In this document: piece by piece, positions 1 through 10,047 of the stretch
Numbering within the stretch: position 1 is the first letter of the stretch
Layout: every line of letters starts with the position of its first letter
From: Kaistella montana
GTDB taxonomy: Bacteria > Bacteroidota > Bacteroidia > Flavobacteriales > Weeksellaceae
DNA: 64,000 bases
NCBI RefSeq assembly: GCF_024436175.1
Contig: NZ_JANFQP010000001.1
Span: 992,001-1,056,000 of the forward strand
Direction of reading: 5' to 3'
The notes under the pieces: generated by a model
Seen by the model: the letters and a program-made list of their open reading frames with translations, nothing else
Database searches by the model: none
What the model was told of the DNA's origin: nothing
Position numbers and translations under genes: made by a program

Positions 1-3000
1 ACTTTCACTTCCCTTCGTATCGCAGAAAATGAAACAAATGGTAAGGGGCTTATTCTATTCTTAGTACCTTCAATCGCTTTACTTGGACAGACTCTAAATG
101 AATGGAGTGCTCAGGCTTTAGAAAAAATCAATCCTATTTGTATATGTTCTGATCCTGAAATTACTAAGAAAAAAAATAAAGCTGTAGATATTGATACAAC
201 TTCAGTTATTGATTTAGCTCTACCTGCTTCTACAAATGTTCCTAATATCATTCATCAGTTTTCACGTCTTAAGACACATTCTAATGATGGAATGACAGTT
301 GTTTTTTCCACTTATCAATCAATTGATGTTATCTCAAAAGCTCAAAAAGAAATATCAGAAATATATCCGGAGTTTTCTGAATTTGACTTAATTATTTGTG
401 ATGAAGCACATAGAACTACTGGTGCAAAATTGGTTTCAGAAGACGAGTCTTCTTTCACTAAAGTTCACGATAACAATTTTATCAAAGCAAAGAAAAGATT
501 ATACATGACGGCTACTCCTCGCTTGTATGATCAAGAAACAAAAAGTAAAGCTGCACAGGCTGAGGCTTTGCTTTGGTCAATGGATGATGAGAGTATTTAT
601 GGTGATGAAATTTATAGAATAGGATTTGGCGAGGCTGTTGGAAAAAAATTACTTACTGATTATAAAGTTTTAATTCTCACGCTTAGTGAAAATGATGTAC
701 CTCCTGCAATTCAAGATATGATTTCTAATGGAGAAAGTGAAATTAAGATAGATGATATGCCAAAGCTTATTGGTTGTATAAATGCACTATCTAAACAAGT
801 TTTAGGTGACGAGGGCATTATAAAATCTACAGACCCTAATCCTATGAAAAGAGCGGTGGCTTTCTGTTCTACTATTGCTAATTCACAAACTATTACATCA
901 ACATTAAATAATATTTCAGATACTTACATTGAAGCCCTACCTGAAGAAAATAGAAATTCTACTGTTTCTGTTGCATCAAAACATATTGATGGTAGTATGT
1001 CCGCCACTCAAAGGGAGGAATTATTATCCTGGTTAAAGGATGAACCAAATGAAGATGAATGTAGAGTTCTTACAAATGTAAGATGTTTGAGCGAGGGGGT
1101 TGATGTTCCTTCTCTAGATGCAGTTATGTTTCTATCTGCTAGAAATAGTCAGGTAGATGTGGTTCAATCAGTTGGACGTGTAATGCGATTATCAGAAGGC
1201 AAACAATACGGTTACATCATTATCCCTGTTGTAGTTCCATCAACTGTAAGTGCAGAAGAAGCTCTTAATGACAACGAACGTTTCAAAGTAGTTTGGACGG
1301 TTCTTAATGCACTTCGTGCCCATGATGATCGTTTTAATGCTACTGTAAATAAAATTGAACTCAATAAGAAAAAACCTAGCAATATTTTAGTTGGAGGCTC
1401 TACCGTATCTTTTGATGATGATGGCAATCCAGTCTCTAATGGAACTTATGAAGGTGGCTCATCTGAAACAATAGAAAAGCAATTACAAATTCAATTTGAG
1501 GAACTTCAAAATGCAGTTTTTGCTCGTATGGTACAAAAGGTTGGTGATAGGCGTTATTGGGAACAATGGGCAAAATCTGTTGGCGACATTGCAACGCGCC
1601 AAAAAGAAAGAATTATCCAGCTTATTGTAGATTCACCAAAACACGCCAAAGAGTTCGAAAACTTTTTAAAAGGTCTTCGTAAAAATATAAACCCTTCTAT
1701 TGAGCAAGAACAGGCGGTGGATATGCTTTCCCAGCACATCATTACAAAACCAGTTTTTGAAGCTTTGTTTGAAGGTTTCTCTTTTGTTAACAGTAACCCG
1801 ATGAGTAAATCGATGCAGAAAATGCTCGATTTATTAGAAGAAGAAACCATTGAAGAAGATGTTAAAACCTTAGAATCATTCTATGAATCCGTTAAAATGC
1901 GTGCATCTGGAATTGATAATGCAGAGGGTAAACAGAAAATTATCATAGAATTGTACGACAAATTCTTTAAAACGGCTTTCCCTAAAATGGTAGAACAGCT
2001 AGGGATTGTTTATACCCCTGTAGAGGTGGTAGATTTTATCATTCATTCGGTTGCAGATGTTCTTAAAAAAGAATTCAATCGTAATATTTCAGATGAAAAT
2101 GTTCACATATTAGACCCATTTACAGGAACAGGAACTTTCATTACTAGATTATTACAAAGTGGCGTTATAAAGCCCGAAGATTTAGAAAGGAAGTACAAAA
2201 AAGAAATTCACGCAAACGAAATTGTCTTATTGGCATATTACATTGCTTCAGTTAATATTGAAAGTGTTTATCACGATTTAACGCCTGATCCTGATGATGG
2301 CATTGGCAAAGAAGTGTATCATCCTTTTGATGGCATTTGTTTAACAGATACTTTCCAATTGGGTGAAACTAAAACAGGGGAACAATTATTCGATGAAATG
2401 TTCCCTCAAAATAGTAAGCGCGTGGAAGACCAACAAAAAACACCTGTACGGATTATCATTGGTAATCCTCCTTATTCTATTGGTCAAAAATCCGCTAATG
2501 ATAATGCACAAAATCAGTCTTATCCTAAATTGGATAAGCGTATTGCCGATACATATGCGCAACGTTCTCAGGCTGGTTTAAATAAATCTTTGTATGATGC
2601 TTATATAAAAGCATTCCGTTGGAGTACAGACCGTTTAGATCCTGAAAATGGAGGGATCATTGCTTTTGTTTCTAATGGCGCTTGGTTAGACGGTAACTCC
2701 ACAGATGGTTTTCGTAAGTCTTTAGAAAATGAATTTGATTCTATTTATGTTTTTAATTTAAGAGGAAACCAGAGAACTAGTGGCGAATTAAGTAGAAAAG
2801 AAGGTGGTAAAATTTTCGGTAGTGGTAGTAGAACTCCTATTTCCATTACTCTTTTGGTGAAGAACCCTGAATCAAAAAATGAAAAGGCTGAAATTTTCTA
2901 TAAAGATATTGGCGATTATTTATCGAGAGAGGAAAAACTAAAAATAATAGAAGAAAACAAAACTTTCTTAAATGAAAGTTTAAAACTTTCAACTTTACAA

Positions 3001-4263
3001 CCAAACGAGCATGGCGATTGGATTAATCATAGAAATTCTGTTTTTGATGATTTTATTCCTTTGGCTCCTGAAAAGAAATATGATATTAAAGCACAATCAT
3101 TTTTTATCATTCAAGGTCCTGGCATTTTATCAAGTCGAGATGCTTGGGTTATTAATTTTAATAAAGGGACTGTGCTTGATAAACTAACTTCCATGACTAC
3201 CTTTTATAATTCTGAGGTTAAAAAATTTGAAAATATTCAGCCAATTGACAAAAATTTTGATATTGATAAATTCATTGATAAAAATCCGTCAATGATCAGT
3301 TGGACTCGCTCGCTTAAGAATGATTTATCACGCTTTAAATATCATAGTATATCTACAAAAAGTATAAGAATTGAAAATTATCGGCCGTTTACAAAATCTT
3401 TTATCTATTATAGTAAAGAATTTGTAGAATCACCTGGCTTAAATCAAATTTTCTTCCCTTCGAATTTACAAAAGAATAGTATTATTTCAATTCCAGGAGT
3501 TGGAAATTCAAAATTATTTTCAACTTTGTTATCGCAAAATCTGACTGATTATCAAGTTCAGTTCAACAATCAATGTTTCCCATTGTATTTTTATGAAGAA
3601 CCTAAAACCACACAAAAAAGTTTGTTTGATGACCCTAATGAAACAGATTATGTAAGAAGAGATGCGGTTTCAGATTATATATTAGAAAGAGCTAAAAAAC
3701 AATATGGCAAAAATGTTACTAAAGAAGATATTTTCTACTATGTTTATGGTTTCTTGCATTCGCAAGAATACCGAGAAACTTTTGCCAGCGACCTAAAAAA
3801 AATGCTTCCTAAACTACCTTTGGTAGAAGATGTTAAAAATTTTTGGGCATTCTCTAAAGCAGGACGCAAATTAGCAGATTTACACCTCAATTATGAGACG
3901 GTTCCTGCATACCCAGAGGTAAATGTCGTAGGTGCAAATACTAATAATTTCCTTGTAGATAAAATGCGTTTTCCTAAAAAAGGACAGAAAGACACTATTA
4001 TTTATAACAGCCACATAGTCATTTCAAACATTCCGGAAAAAGCATACGAATACATTGTAAACGGTAAATCTGCAATAGAATGGATTATGGAACGCTACCA
4101 GATAACAACCCATAAAGACAGTAAAATTACCAATAATCCAAACGATTGGGCAAACGAAGTTGGAAACCCCCGCTACATTTTAGATTTGCTCCTCAGCATC
4201 ATCAATGTTTCCGTCCAAACCGTGGAAATCGTTAACAGCCTTCCAAAACTAAATTTTGAGTAA
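1..4263 (+). CDS. Type ISP-like restriction-modification enzyme (helicase-methyltransferase fusion), 5' end outside window
   Basis: The reading frame is open from base 1, so the true start lies upstream; 1420 residues are visible. The first visible residues (TFTSLRIAE) are what normally follows the Walker A GKT of an SF2 helicase. A DEAH box (ICDEAHRTTGA) lies at about 400-420, MTATP at about 505 and the arginine-finger motif QSVGRVMR at about 1168. An amino-methyltransferase follows, with motif I DPFTGTGTF at about 2113 and catalytic NPPY at about 2467. The C-terminal third probably recognises the target DNA. This order is that of single-chain type ISP enzymes such as LlaGI, which modify adenine and translocate and cut unmodified phage DNA. 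The N-terminal nuclease domain expected for the family would be off-window, so cleavage ability cannot be judged. The stop codon overlaps the next start by one base, suggesting co-translation. Confidence 0.9.
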   Translation, partial: TFTSLRIAENETNGKGLILFLVPSIALLGQTLNEWSAQALEKINPICICSDPEITKKKNKAVDIDTTSVIDLALPASTNVPNIIHQFSRLKTHSNDGMTVVFSTYQSIDVISKAQKEISEIYPEFSEFDLIICDEAHRTTGAKLVSEDESSFTKVHDNNFIKAKKRLYMTATPRLYDQETKSKAAQAEALLWSMDDESIYGDEIYRIGFGEAVGKKLLTDYKVLILTLSENDVPPAIQDMISNGESEIKIDDMPKLIGCINALSKQVLGDEGIIKSTDPNPMKRAVAFCSTIANSQTITSTLNNISDTYIEALPEENRNSTVSVASKHIDGSMSATQREELLSWLKDEPNEDECRVLTNVRCLSEGVDVPSLDAVMFLSARNSQVDVVQSVGRVMRLSEGKQYGYIIIPVVVPSTVSAEEALNDNERFKVVWTVLNALRAHDDRFNATVNKIELNKKKPSNILVGGSTVSFDDDGNPVSNGTYEGGSSETIEKQLQIQFEELQNAVFARMVQKVGDRRYWEQWAKSVGDIATRQKERIIQLIVDSPKHAKEFENFLKGLRKNINPSIEQEQAVDMLSQHIITKPVFEALFEGFSFVNSNPMSKSMQKMLDLLEEETIEEDVKTLESFYESVKMRASGIDNAEGKQKIIIELYDKFFKTAFPKMVEQLGIVYTPVEVVDFIIHSVADVLKKEFNRNISDENVHILDPFTGTGTFITRLLQSGVIKPEDLERKYKKEIHANEIVLLAYYIASVNIESVYHDLTPDPDDGIGKEVYHPFDGICLTDTFQLGETKTGEQLFDEMFPQNSKRVEDQQKTPVRIIIGNPPYSIGQKSANDNAQNQSYPKLDKRIADTYAQRSQAGLNKSLYDAYIKAFRWSTDRLDPENGGIIAFVSNGAWLDGNSTDGFRKSLENEFDSIYVFNLRGNQRTSGELSRKEGGKIFGSGSRTPISITLLVKNPESKNEKAEIFYKDIGDYLSREEKLKIIEENKTFLNESLKLSTLQPNEHGDWINHRNSVFDDFIPLAPEKKYDIKAQSFFIIQGPGILSSRDAWVINFNKGTVLDKLTSMTTFYNSEVKKFENIQPIDKNFDIDKFIDKNPSMISWTRSLKNDLSRFKYHSISTKSIRIENYRPFTKSFIYYSKEFVESPGLNQIFFPSNLQKNSIISIPGVGNSKLFSTLLSQNLTDYQVQFNNQCFPLYFYEEPKTTQKSLFDDPNETDYVRRDAVSDYILERAKKQYGKNVTKEDIFYYVYGFLHSQEYRETFASDLKKMLPKLPLVEDVKNFWAFSKAGRKLADLHLNYETVPAYPEVNVVGANTNNFLVDKMRFPKKGQKDTIIYNSHIVISNIPEKAYEYIVNGKSAIEWIMERYQITTHKDSKITNNPNDWANEVGNPRYILDLLLSIINVSVQTVEIVNSLPKLNFE

Positions 4264-5561
4264 TGGAGTTAAAAGAGTTACGCAAAAAAATAAAGGATTC
4301 ATCCTATACTGAAATCCTTAATACTTTTGAGATTACTGTTAAATTACCGCATATTGATGAGTCTTATCATTTGGTTGGTCTTTACAATATTTATGAGTTT
4401 TTTATAAAACAGCAAAAAGATTGGAAAGCAGAAGAATTATTAATATATGAAAATCTATTTCGTGATTCTATAAATTATTTTGATACTGGGGTCCGTGAAT
4501 TAGATTCATTCATAAACCAATATATTGGAAATTCAACTTATGGTAGTGATAGTGTAAAATATCAATTAAATAGTAATGTACAAAGATATTTAAATCCTTC
4601 TACAAATGTATTTACTGCTAAGGCAGCAGCTGTTGAATTTTTAATTGATTTATATAAAAGGAATGCGGATTATTTCTCACCAGCATTTAATTATATGGTA
4701 GGCAATTCTGTTAACTTCAGTTCCAAAAATACAATAACTCCAATCATATTGGCTTATGAGTTTGAGAATAGGAATAATTCACAAATTTTTAACAGAAGGG
4801 AAAGCGAGAAAAGAGCCTTTGGTGCTTTAAAATCAGAAATATCAACTCTTGCTAATACATACCAAAATGAAGTAATCGAATTTCAAAAAAAAACAGAATT
4901 AGATTATGAGAGATATCGTACTAATGAAGAGAACAGAATTGCAAATTCACGAAATATATTAGCAAATTGGTTGATTTTTCAAAAGAATAATTATGTAGAG
5001 TTCACAAAAAATACTAATGAAAATTTTCAAAATCTGTTCTCATCAACAAATGAAGAATTTAATAACCTTCAAAATCAATATAGTGAACTACTAAAACTGA
5101 AGGAACCAGTTCAGTATTGGCGAGATAAAGCAACGGATCTAAAAAAAAATGCTAATACATTAATGATTATTCTGGGAGTAACATCATTAATTTTTGCTGT
5201 ATTCGTATATTTTCTTCTTTGGTTTACTCCAGAAGGTTTGTTAGAATCATTATTTGGTGGCGATAAATCAAAAGCCCTACGCTGGTCTTTTGTTTTTTTG
5301 ATATTTGTTTCAATTTTTTTTGTGGTGATAAGAGCATTACTAAAATATATATTCAGTAATCTCCATTTGGCACGTGATGCTGAAGAAAGAGAAAAACTTA
5401 CTTATTTATACATTTCACTGCTAAGTAAAGGTAATATTACAGAAGAAGAGCGAACCATCGTTTTTCAATCCTTATTTAGCAGATCCGAAACCGGTTTATT
5501 AAAAGACGATTCTTCTCCCACAATGCCTGGTATATCTTCAATAATAGAAAAAATAAAGTAA
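4263..5561 (+). CDS. Coiled-coil membrane protein of unknown function (possibly DUF6161-like)
   Basis: This 432-residue protein starts on the last base of the restriction enzyme's stop codon. The first 190 residues look globular. Residues about 195-290 are rich in Glu, Lys, Asn and Gln with heptad-like spacing and probably form a coiled coil. Two hydrophobic segments at about 300-322 and 340-362 are probable membrane helices, followed by a short charged C-terminal domain. I recall DUF6161 proteins with this layout, but that assignment is from memory. No enzymatic motif is visible. Tight coupling to a restriction-modification gene and a DUF262 gene suggests a defence role, perhaps as a membrane-bound sensor or effector; that is inference. 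Confidence 0.6.
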   Translation: MELKELRKKIKDSSYTEILNTFEITVKLPHIDESYHLVGLYNIYEFFIKQQKDWKAEELLIYENLFRDSINYFDTGVRELDSFINQYIGNSTYGSDSVKYQLNSNVQRYLNPSTNVFTAKAAAVEFLIDLYKRNADYFSPAFNYMVGNSVNFSSKNTITPIILAYEFENRNNSQIFNRRESEKRAFGALKSEISTLANTYQNEVIEFQKKTELDYERYRTNEENRIANSRNILANWLIFQKNNYVEFTKNTNENFQNLFSSTNEEFNNLQNQYSELLKLKEPVQYWRDKATDLKKNANTLMIILGVTSLIFAVFVYFLLWFTPEGLLESLFGGDKSKALRWSFVFLIFVSIFFVVIRALLKYIFSNLHLARDAEEREKLTYLYISLLSKGNITEEERTIVFQSLFSRSETGLLKDDSSPTMPGISSIIEKIK

Positions 5562-5585
5562 ATACAAATTAATATTAATATAACT

Positions 5586-7316
5586 ATGGAAGCAGGAAAA
5601 CGCACAATTAGAGAAATATTCAACAGAGGGCGTAATTTAGAAATTCCCTTTTTCCAACGGTCTTACGTTTGGGATGAACCACAATGGAAAAGGTTTTTGG
5701 AGGATATGGTAATGGTTTCCGAGAATCGCAGTCCGTATTTTTTAGGTTCTGTCATTCTTAAGCAACAAGAAACTTCATCTGATAGAGATGCGGTCCTTAC
5801 TGTTATTGATGGTCAGCAACGCCTTACTACTCTCAATATTTTTTTGAAAGTACTTTGTTTGATGAATGGTGATGATTCAGATTTTACGGAAACATTCAAA
5901 AAGCAACGCGATAAGAAAATCATCTTATTACATAATCATAATGATATTGAATCATTTAATAAAGTAGTTTATCTAACTGAATTGTCCAATTTTACAAATA
6001 TTTCCGAGAATGACCATATTCTGCAGGCTTATCAGTATTTCAAAAAAAGTATTGAGGAAGAAGAGTTGCTTGAAAAATTAGAATTCTATGATATCTTAGA
6101 TAATATTCTTTTTGTTGGTATTGATCTTAATTTAGGCGAAGATGAGCAACAAATTTTTGATACTATTAATTCTCTCGGTGTTCGTCTTACTACTGCTGAA
6201 TTACTTAAAAACTATTTCTTTAAACGAGACGAAATTACCAAGTATAATGAATACTGGAAAGATATTTTTGAAAAGGATGATGATACTTATTTATATTGGG
6301 ATCGCGAAGTCGTTACTGGTAGAATTCGTAGAACCGTTATTGATCTTTTCTTTTATTCGTATCTTCAAATTAAAATTCAGGAAGATGGCTTAAACGTTAA
6401 AACCCAGGACAAAATTGATTTCTCTCGCGTTGAAAATTTATTTGAATCCTATAAAAGATTTATCAAGGATTATGGTTTAAATAAAGATGCAATTCTTAAG
6501 GAAATTCGTGAATATGCCTTATTGTTTATTAATAATTTTGATTCAGAAATTGTCAAAGAAGAACTTCCTTCTACTGATGGTATAGAGCGGATAAATGCAA
6601 TTATTTTCGGCTTGGATAACTCAACCTTATTACCATATGTTTTATACGTCCTCAAAAATGTTGCAAATGAAAACCAAAGAAATGAGCTTTTTGGTTTCTT
6701 GGAAAGTTATTTACTTCGAAGACTTGTTGTAAAAGCTACCCCTAAAAATTATAACCAACTCTTTTCAGATCGTTTGATTAATAACCAGATACTTTCAAAA
6801 GAGGAGTTTATGGAAATCATTGCACAAAGCGATAATAAAATTAATTTCTTCCCTAATAATGAGCAGCTAAAAGTAGGGTTTGATAATTCTATTATTGTAA
6901 ATAGTCAAGCAGCTGGTGTTTTATATATGATTGAATCTAAAATTCGCGACAATACAAGACATTCCACTGGCTTACGAGGAATGAAAATGTACTCTCTTGA
7001 ACATTTAATGCCTAAAAAGTGGATTAATAAATGGAGTCCTGTAGAAACTAAAGAAGAAAAAGATTTCAGAAACTTCAAATTACTTACTTTAGGAAATCTA
7101 GCTATTATTACACAATCACTAAACGCATCGATTAGAGATTCAAATTGGGCAACAAAAAAGGACGGTCAAGGAACAAAAGAAGGATTACGACATTTCTCCG
7201 GTGGAATTGAAACTCTATCACCATTCCTCGCTATTGAAGAATGGAATGAACTAGAAATTCAAAAAAGAGCTAATTATCTCTATGAAAAAGCAGTTAAGAT
7301 TTGGCAGGAAGCATAA
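5586..7316 (+). CDS. DUF262/DUF1524 protein, GmrSD-like nuclease
   Basis: The 576 residues begin with a DUF262 domain. FQRSYVW lies at residues 23-29 and IDGQQRLTT at 74-82, the ParB-like nucleotide-hydrolysing motifs of GmrS. The C-terminal third carries a DUF1524-type HNH site (LEHLMPKKW at about 469, then a downstream GNLAII segment), which is the nuclease part of GmrD. In the best studied member this combination cuts modified phage DNA using NTP hydrolysis (type IV restriction). It starts 24 bases after the membrane-protein gene on the same strand, so the three genes probably form one transcript. Fused DUF262-DUF1524 proteins occur in several defence contexts, and the substrate here cannot be read from sequence. 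Confidence 0.85.
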   Translation: MEAGKRTIREIFNRGRNLEIPFFQRSYVWDEPQWKRFLEDMVMVSENRSPYFLGSVILKQQETSSDRDAVLTVIDGQQRLTTLNIFLKVLCLMNGDDSDFTETFKKQRDKKIILLHNHNDIESFNKVVYLTELSNFTNISENDHILQAYQYFKKSIEEEELLEKLEFYDILDNILFVGIDLNLGEDEQQIFDTINSLGVRLTTAELLKNYFFKRDEITKYNEYWKDIFEKDDDTYLYWDREVVTGRIRRTVIDLFFYSYLQIKIQEDGLNVKTQDKIDFSRVENLFESYKRFIKDYGLNKDAILKEIREYALLFINNFDSEIVKEELPSTDGIERINAIIFGLDNSTLLPYVLYVLKNVANENQRNELFGFLESYLLRRLVVKATPKNYNQLFSDRLINNQILSKEEFMEIIAQSDNKINFFPNNEQLKVGFDNSIIVNSQAAGVLYMIESKIRDNTRHSTGLRGMKMYSLEHLMPKKWINKWSPVETKEEKDFRNFKLLTLGNLAIITQSLNASIRDSNWATKKDGQGTKEGLRHFSGGIETLSPFLAIEEWNELEIQKRANYLYEKAVKIWQEA

Positions 7317-7331
7317 AAAGTTACTGTATTT

Positions 7332-7502
7332 ATGATAATTGCACAATGCTTATATTTATTCAATTATAAATATTCTACTTCTAACTTTGATATTGGGAAA
7401 CAATCCTTTATGCAAAGTTTAATGAATTCAAATTATGAATATCGTTTAGAGGTGCAAAAGAATTTTAAAAAGTGTATTTCAAAAGAAAGTGTTGATTGGT
7501 AG
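7332..7502 (+). CDS. Possible small ORF or gene remnant, 56 residues
   Basis: An ATG-initiated frame follows the DUF262 stop by 15 bases and encodes 56 residues ending KESVDW. Codon use resembles its AT-rich neighbours. There is no recognisable domain and no clear ribosome-binding site. It may be a decayed fragment of an older defence gene or chance. Confidence 0.2.
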   Translation: MIIAQCLYLFNYKYSTSNFDIGKQSFMQSLMNSNYEYRLEVQKNFKKCISKESVDW

Positions 7503-7706
7503 GAGCCTAAACTAAAATATCCAGGTCGTCATTTCTCAACCCTGCACGTAGCTTCTCTACGCTTGGGATTGCTCATTCCTTGGCTGTATATTTCTCCAAC
7601 GCTTTTTCTTTTGAGGATAAGTTTTTTATATCTGAAAATGAATAAATTACATTCATAGCTAAGTTTATTTTCCGCATTACTTTGCTTTATTTTCTAACTT
7701 TACAAA
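7503..7706. other. Intergenic region with an imperfect hairpin, upstream of umuD
   Basis: This stretch separates the defence cluster from umuDC. It contains an imperfect inverted repeat, AACCCTGCACGTAG at 7538-7551 against CTACGCTTGGGATT at 7557-7570, with GTAG/CTAC closest to the loop. No T-run follows, so it is not a standard terminator. The region just before umuD is AT-rich and must hold its promoter, but I found no match to the TTTG-N19-TAnnTTTG consensus and no recognisable SOS operator. Confidence 0.4.
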
Positions 7707-8180
7707 ATGAATCCGAGTAACCCTATAAAACTTTACCGTATTGATAATGAATCAAATATGGCAATTCCTTTGCTTCCAGCAAAGGTCAAAGCAGGTGGTT
7801 ATGGTAGTTTTGAAAGTCCGGCATTAGATTTTCCGGAGGATTCAATTGACTTACTTAAACTTCTAATTAAGGACAAGGAAACAACCTTTTTTGCCACTGT
7901 TACAGGTGATTCTTTAAATGGTATAGGGATTTATGATGGAGATACACTAATCGTCCAAAAAGGACTTTTCCCAAGGGAAAATGATATTGTTGTAGTGTTT
8001 TACAATGGCGAATTCTATGTAAAAAGATTTAAGCCAAAATATCATGACAATTCTTTGAAAATAAAGACCATTAAATTAAAGTCCGAGAACCCGGCTTATG
8101 ATGACATCGATATTACTGAAGATACCGATTTCGAATTATGGGGAGTATCTACTTGGAACCTACATAAACTAAGAAAATAA
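7707..8180 (+). CDS. umuD: UmuD-like S24 peptidase, DNA polymerase V regulatory subunit
   Basis: UmuD is a LexA-like self-cleaving protein whose processed form joins UmuC to make a translesion polymerase. At 157 residues it is slightly longer than the E. coli protein. The catalytic serine is S69 in TGDSLNG and the general-base lysine is K106 in FYVKRF. An Ala-Gly pair at residues 29-30 (VKAGGYG) sits about 40 residues before the serine, where the self-cleavage site is expected. The stop codon overlaps the umuC start by one base, the usual operon arrangement. Confidence 0.92.
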   Translation: MNPSNPIKLYRIDNESNMAIPLLPAKVKAGGYGSFESPALDFPEDSIDLLKLLIKDKETTFFATVTGDSLNGIGIYDGDTLIVQKGLFPRENDIVVVFYNGEFYVKRFKPKYHDNSLKIKTIKLKSENPAYDDIDITEDTDFELWGVSTWNLHKLRK

Positions 8181-9445
8181 TGTTTGGCTTAATCGACGGA
8201 AATAATTTCTACGCTTCATGCGAACGGATATTTCGGCCAGAACTTCGTTCTAGGCCTGTTGTGGTATTAAGCAATAATGATGGCTGCGCCATTGCCCGGA
8301 GCAATGAAGCTAAAGCTTTAGGTATCAAAATGGGCGAACCTTATTTTCAATTTAAGGATATTGCAGACAAACACGGCGTTGCCGTATTCTCTGCTAATTT
8401 TGTGCTGTATGGTGATATTTCCAACAGAGTTGTAAATATCTGTCGTCGCTATTGCAAGGACATTGAAGTTTATAGTGTTGACGAATCATTTTTAGACTTC
8501 CACGGTTACCCTTATATTGACTTGCAGAAACATTGCGAAGAACTACGCGAATTTGTTTTTAAAGGTCTTGATTTGCCTACAAGCATTGGACTGGCTCCAA
8601 CCAAAACCCTTGCTAAAGTTGCCAATAAAATTGCAAAAAAGTTTCCCGAAAGAACCAATTGTGTCTACATGATAGATACACCGGAGAAAATTGAAAAAGC
8701 TTTGAAATGGTTTCCGCTTGAAGATGTTTGGGGTATTGGAAGAAGATATTACGAAAGATTCTCTGCAAGAGGAATAAAAACAGCTTGGGATTTCACCCAA
8801 CTTCCCGAAGCATTTGTGCAGAAAGAAATGGGTATTTACGGCCTTAGAATGCACAAAGAATTAAGAGGTATTCCTCAGTATGATTTATCAATAAGAAAGC
8901 CTAAAAAAGGCATTGCTACTACTAGAACTTTTGACAAAAGAACTTCCGAACTTTCTGAACTAGAGGAAAGAGTATCAACTTTTGCCTTTAAATGTTCCGA
9001 AAAATTAAGAAGTCAAAATTCTTGTTGCCGTTATGTTACAGTTTGGATTACTACAGACAGGTTTAAAAAGGATTTAAAGCAGTATAGTAACTCCGTTACT
9101 ATTACTTTACCCAATCCCTCAAATTCTGCAATTGAGCTGGCTAAAGCCGCTAAAAAAGCACTAAATCAGATTTATTTACCATACTTTCAGTACAAAAAAG
9201 CTGGCGTAATGGTAACTGAGTTTGTGCCGGACACTGAAAGAATGACAAGTCTTTTTGATACAGATAATTTTGAAAAGCATCAACCTTTACTGAAAGTAAT
9301 GGATCGTATGAATTGCCGATTAGGAGCTGATAAAATAAAATTAGCATCTATGGATATCCAAAGGACTTGGAAGATGAACCAAAAGAACCTCTCACCGAGA
9401 TATTCCACAGAATTAAACCAAATTATCAAAGTAAAAGCAAAATAA
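8180..9445 (+). CDS. umuC: UmuC-like Y-family DNA polymerase
   Basis: This is the catalytic subunit of DNA polymerase V, which copies past lesions at the cost of mutations. The 421 residues match the family length. The metal-binding residues are visible: D6 in GLIDGNNFY and D101-E102 in YSVDESFLD. The helix-hairpin-helix segment (DVWGIGRRYYERF) and the C-terminal little-finger and UmuC-specific regions are present. It is translationally coupled to umuD. A short hairpin, AAAAGC-TTC-GCTTTT at about 9497-9511, follows the gene and may end the transcript. Confidence 0.95.
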   Translation: MFGLIDGNNFYASCERIFRPELRSRPVVVLSNNDGCAIARSNEAKALGIKMGEPYFQFKDIADKHGVAVFSANFVLYGDISNRVVNICRRYCKDIEVYSVDESFLDFHGYPYIDLQKHCEELREFVFKGLDLPTSIGLAPTKTLAKVANKIAKKFPERTNCVYMIDTPEKIEKALKWFPLEDVWGIGRRYYERFSARGIKTAWDFTQLPEAFVQKEMGIYGLRMHKELRGIPQYDLSIRKPKKGIATTRTFDKRTSELSELEERVSTFAFKCSEKLRSQNSCCRYVTVWITTDRFKKDLKQYSNSVTITLPNPSNSAIELAKAAKKALNQIYLPYFQYKKAGVMVTEFVPDTERMTSLFDTDNFEKHQPLLKVMDRMNCRLGADKIKLASMDIQRTWKMNQKNLSPRYSTELNQIIKVKAK

Positions 9446-9543
9446 AATTATTGTTTATCTTTACTTTAACGTAAAAGATAATAATTGAATGCAAAAAAGA
9501 AAAGCTTCGCTTTTTATTTCTACTCATATAATCCGTTCAGAAT

Positions 9544-10032
9544 ATGAAAAAAAATTACCCTTTACTTTTGATATTTTTTTTATTCCTTTCCAATTTATTC
9601 TGGTCCCAGGTTTCGGGTAAAGTAGTAGGTATTAAAGATGGTGATACCGTTGTTGTTTTGCTTGATGGTAATATTCAAAAAACTTTACGACTTGCAGAAG
9701 TTGATTGTCCCGAAAGCAGTCAAGCTTTTGGTAAAAACGCGAAACAATTTACCTCCGGTCAGATTTTTGGGAAAACAATTAGTTTCATAGAAACTGATAC
9801 TGATCGTTATGGTAGAACCATTGCTAAAATTTATTACGATAATAAATATCTTTCTGCTGAAATCATTAAAGCAGGTTATGGTTGGTGGTTTTACCAGTAC
9901 TCTAATGACAAAAGTTTAGGTGAGTTACAAAATCTTGCTATGAATGCTAAATTAGGTTTATGGCAAGATCCTAATGCTATTTCTCCTTGGGAATTTCGTA
10001 AACAAAAAAGAGAAGCTAATTTTACTAATTGA
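9544..10032 (+). CDS. Secreted thermonuclease (SNase family)
   Basis: Residues 1-22 are a clear Sec signal peptide (lysines, a Leu/Phe-rich core, WSQ cleavage region), so the enzyme acts outside the cytoplasm. The rest is a staphylococcal-nuclease fold: DGDT at 32-35, R49 in TLRLAEVDCPE, E57, and R91 in RYGRT. These correspond to the calcium site and to the catalytic Arg-Glu-Arg set (R35, E43, R87) of the S. aureus enzyme. At 162 residues it is a single-domain enzyme that would degrade extracellular DNA or RNA. It follows umuC by about 100 bases; whether it shares the promoter is unclear. Confidence 0.9.
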   Translation: MKKNYPLLLIFFLFLSNLFWSQVSGKVVGIKDGDTVVVLLDGNIQKTLRLAEVDCPESSQAFGKNAKQFTSGQIFGKTISFIETDTDRYGRTIAKIYYDNKYLSAEIIKAGYGWWFYQYSNDKSLGELQNLAMNAKLGLWQDPNAISPWEFRKQKREANFTN

Positions 10033-10047
10033 TAAAATCCTATTACT

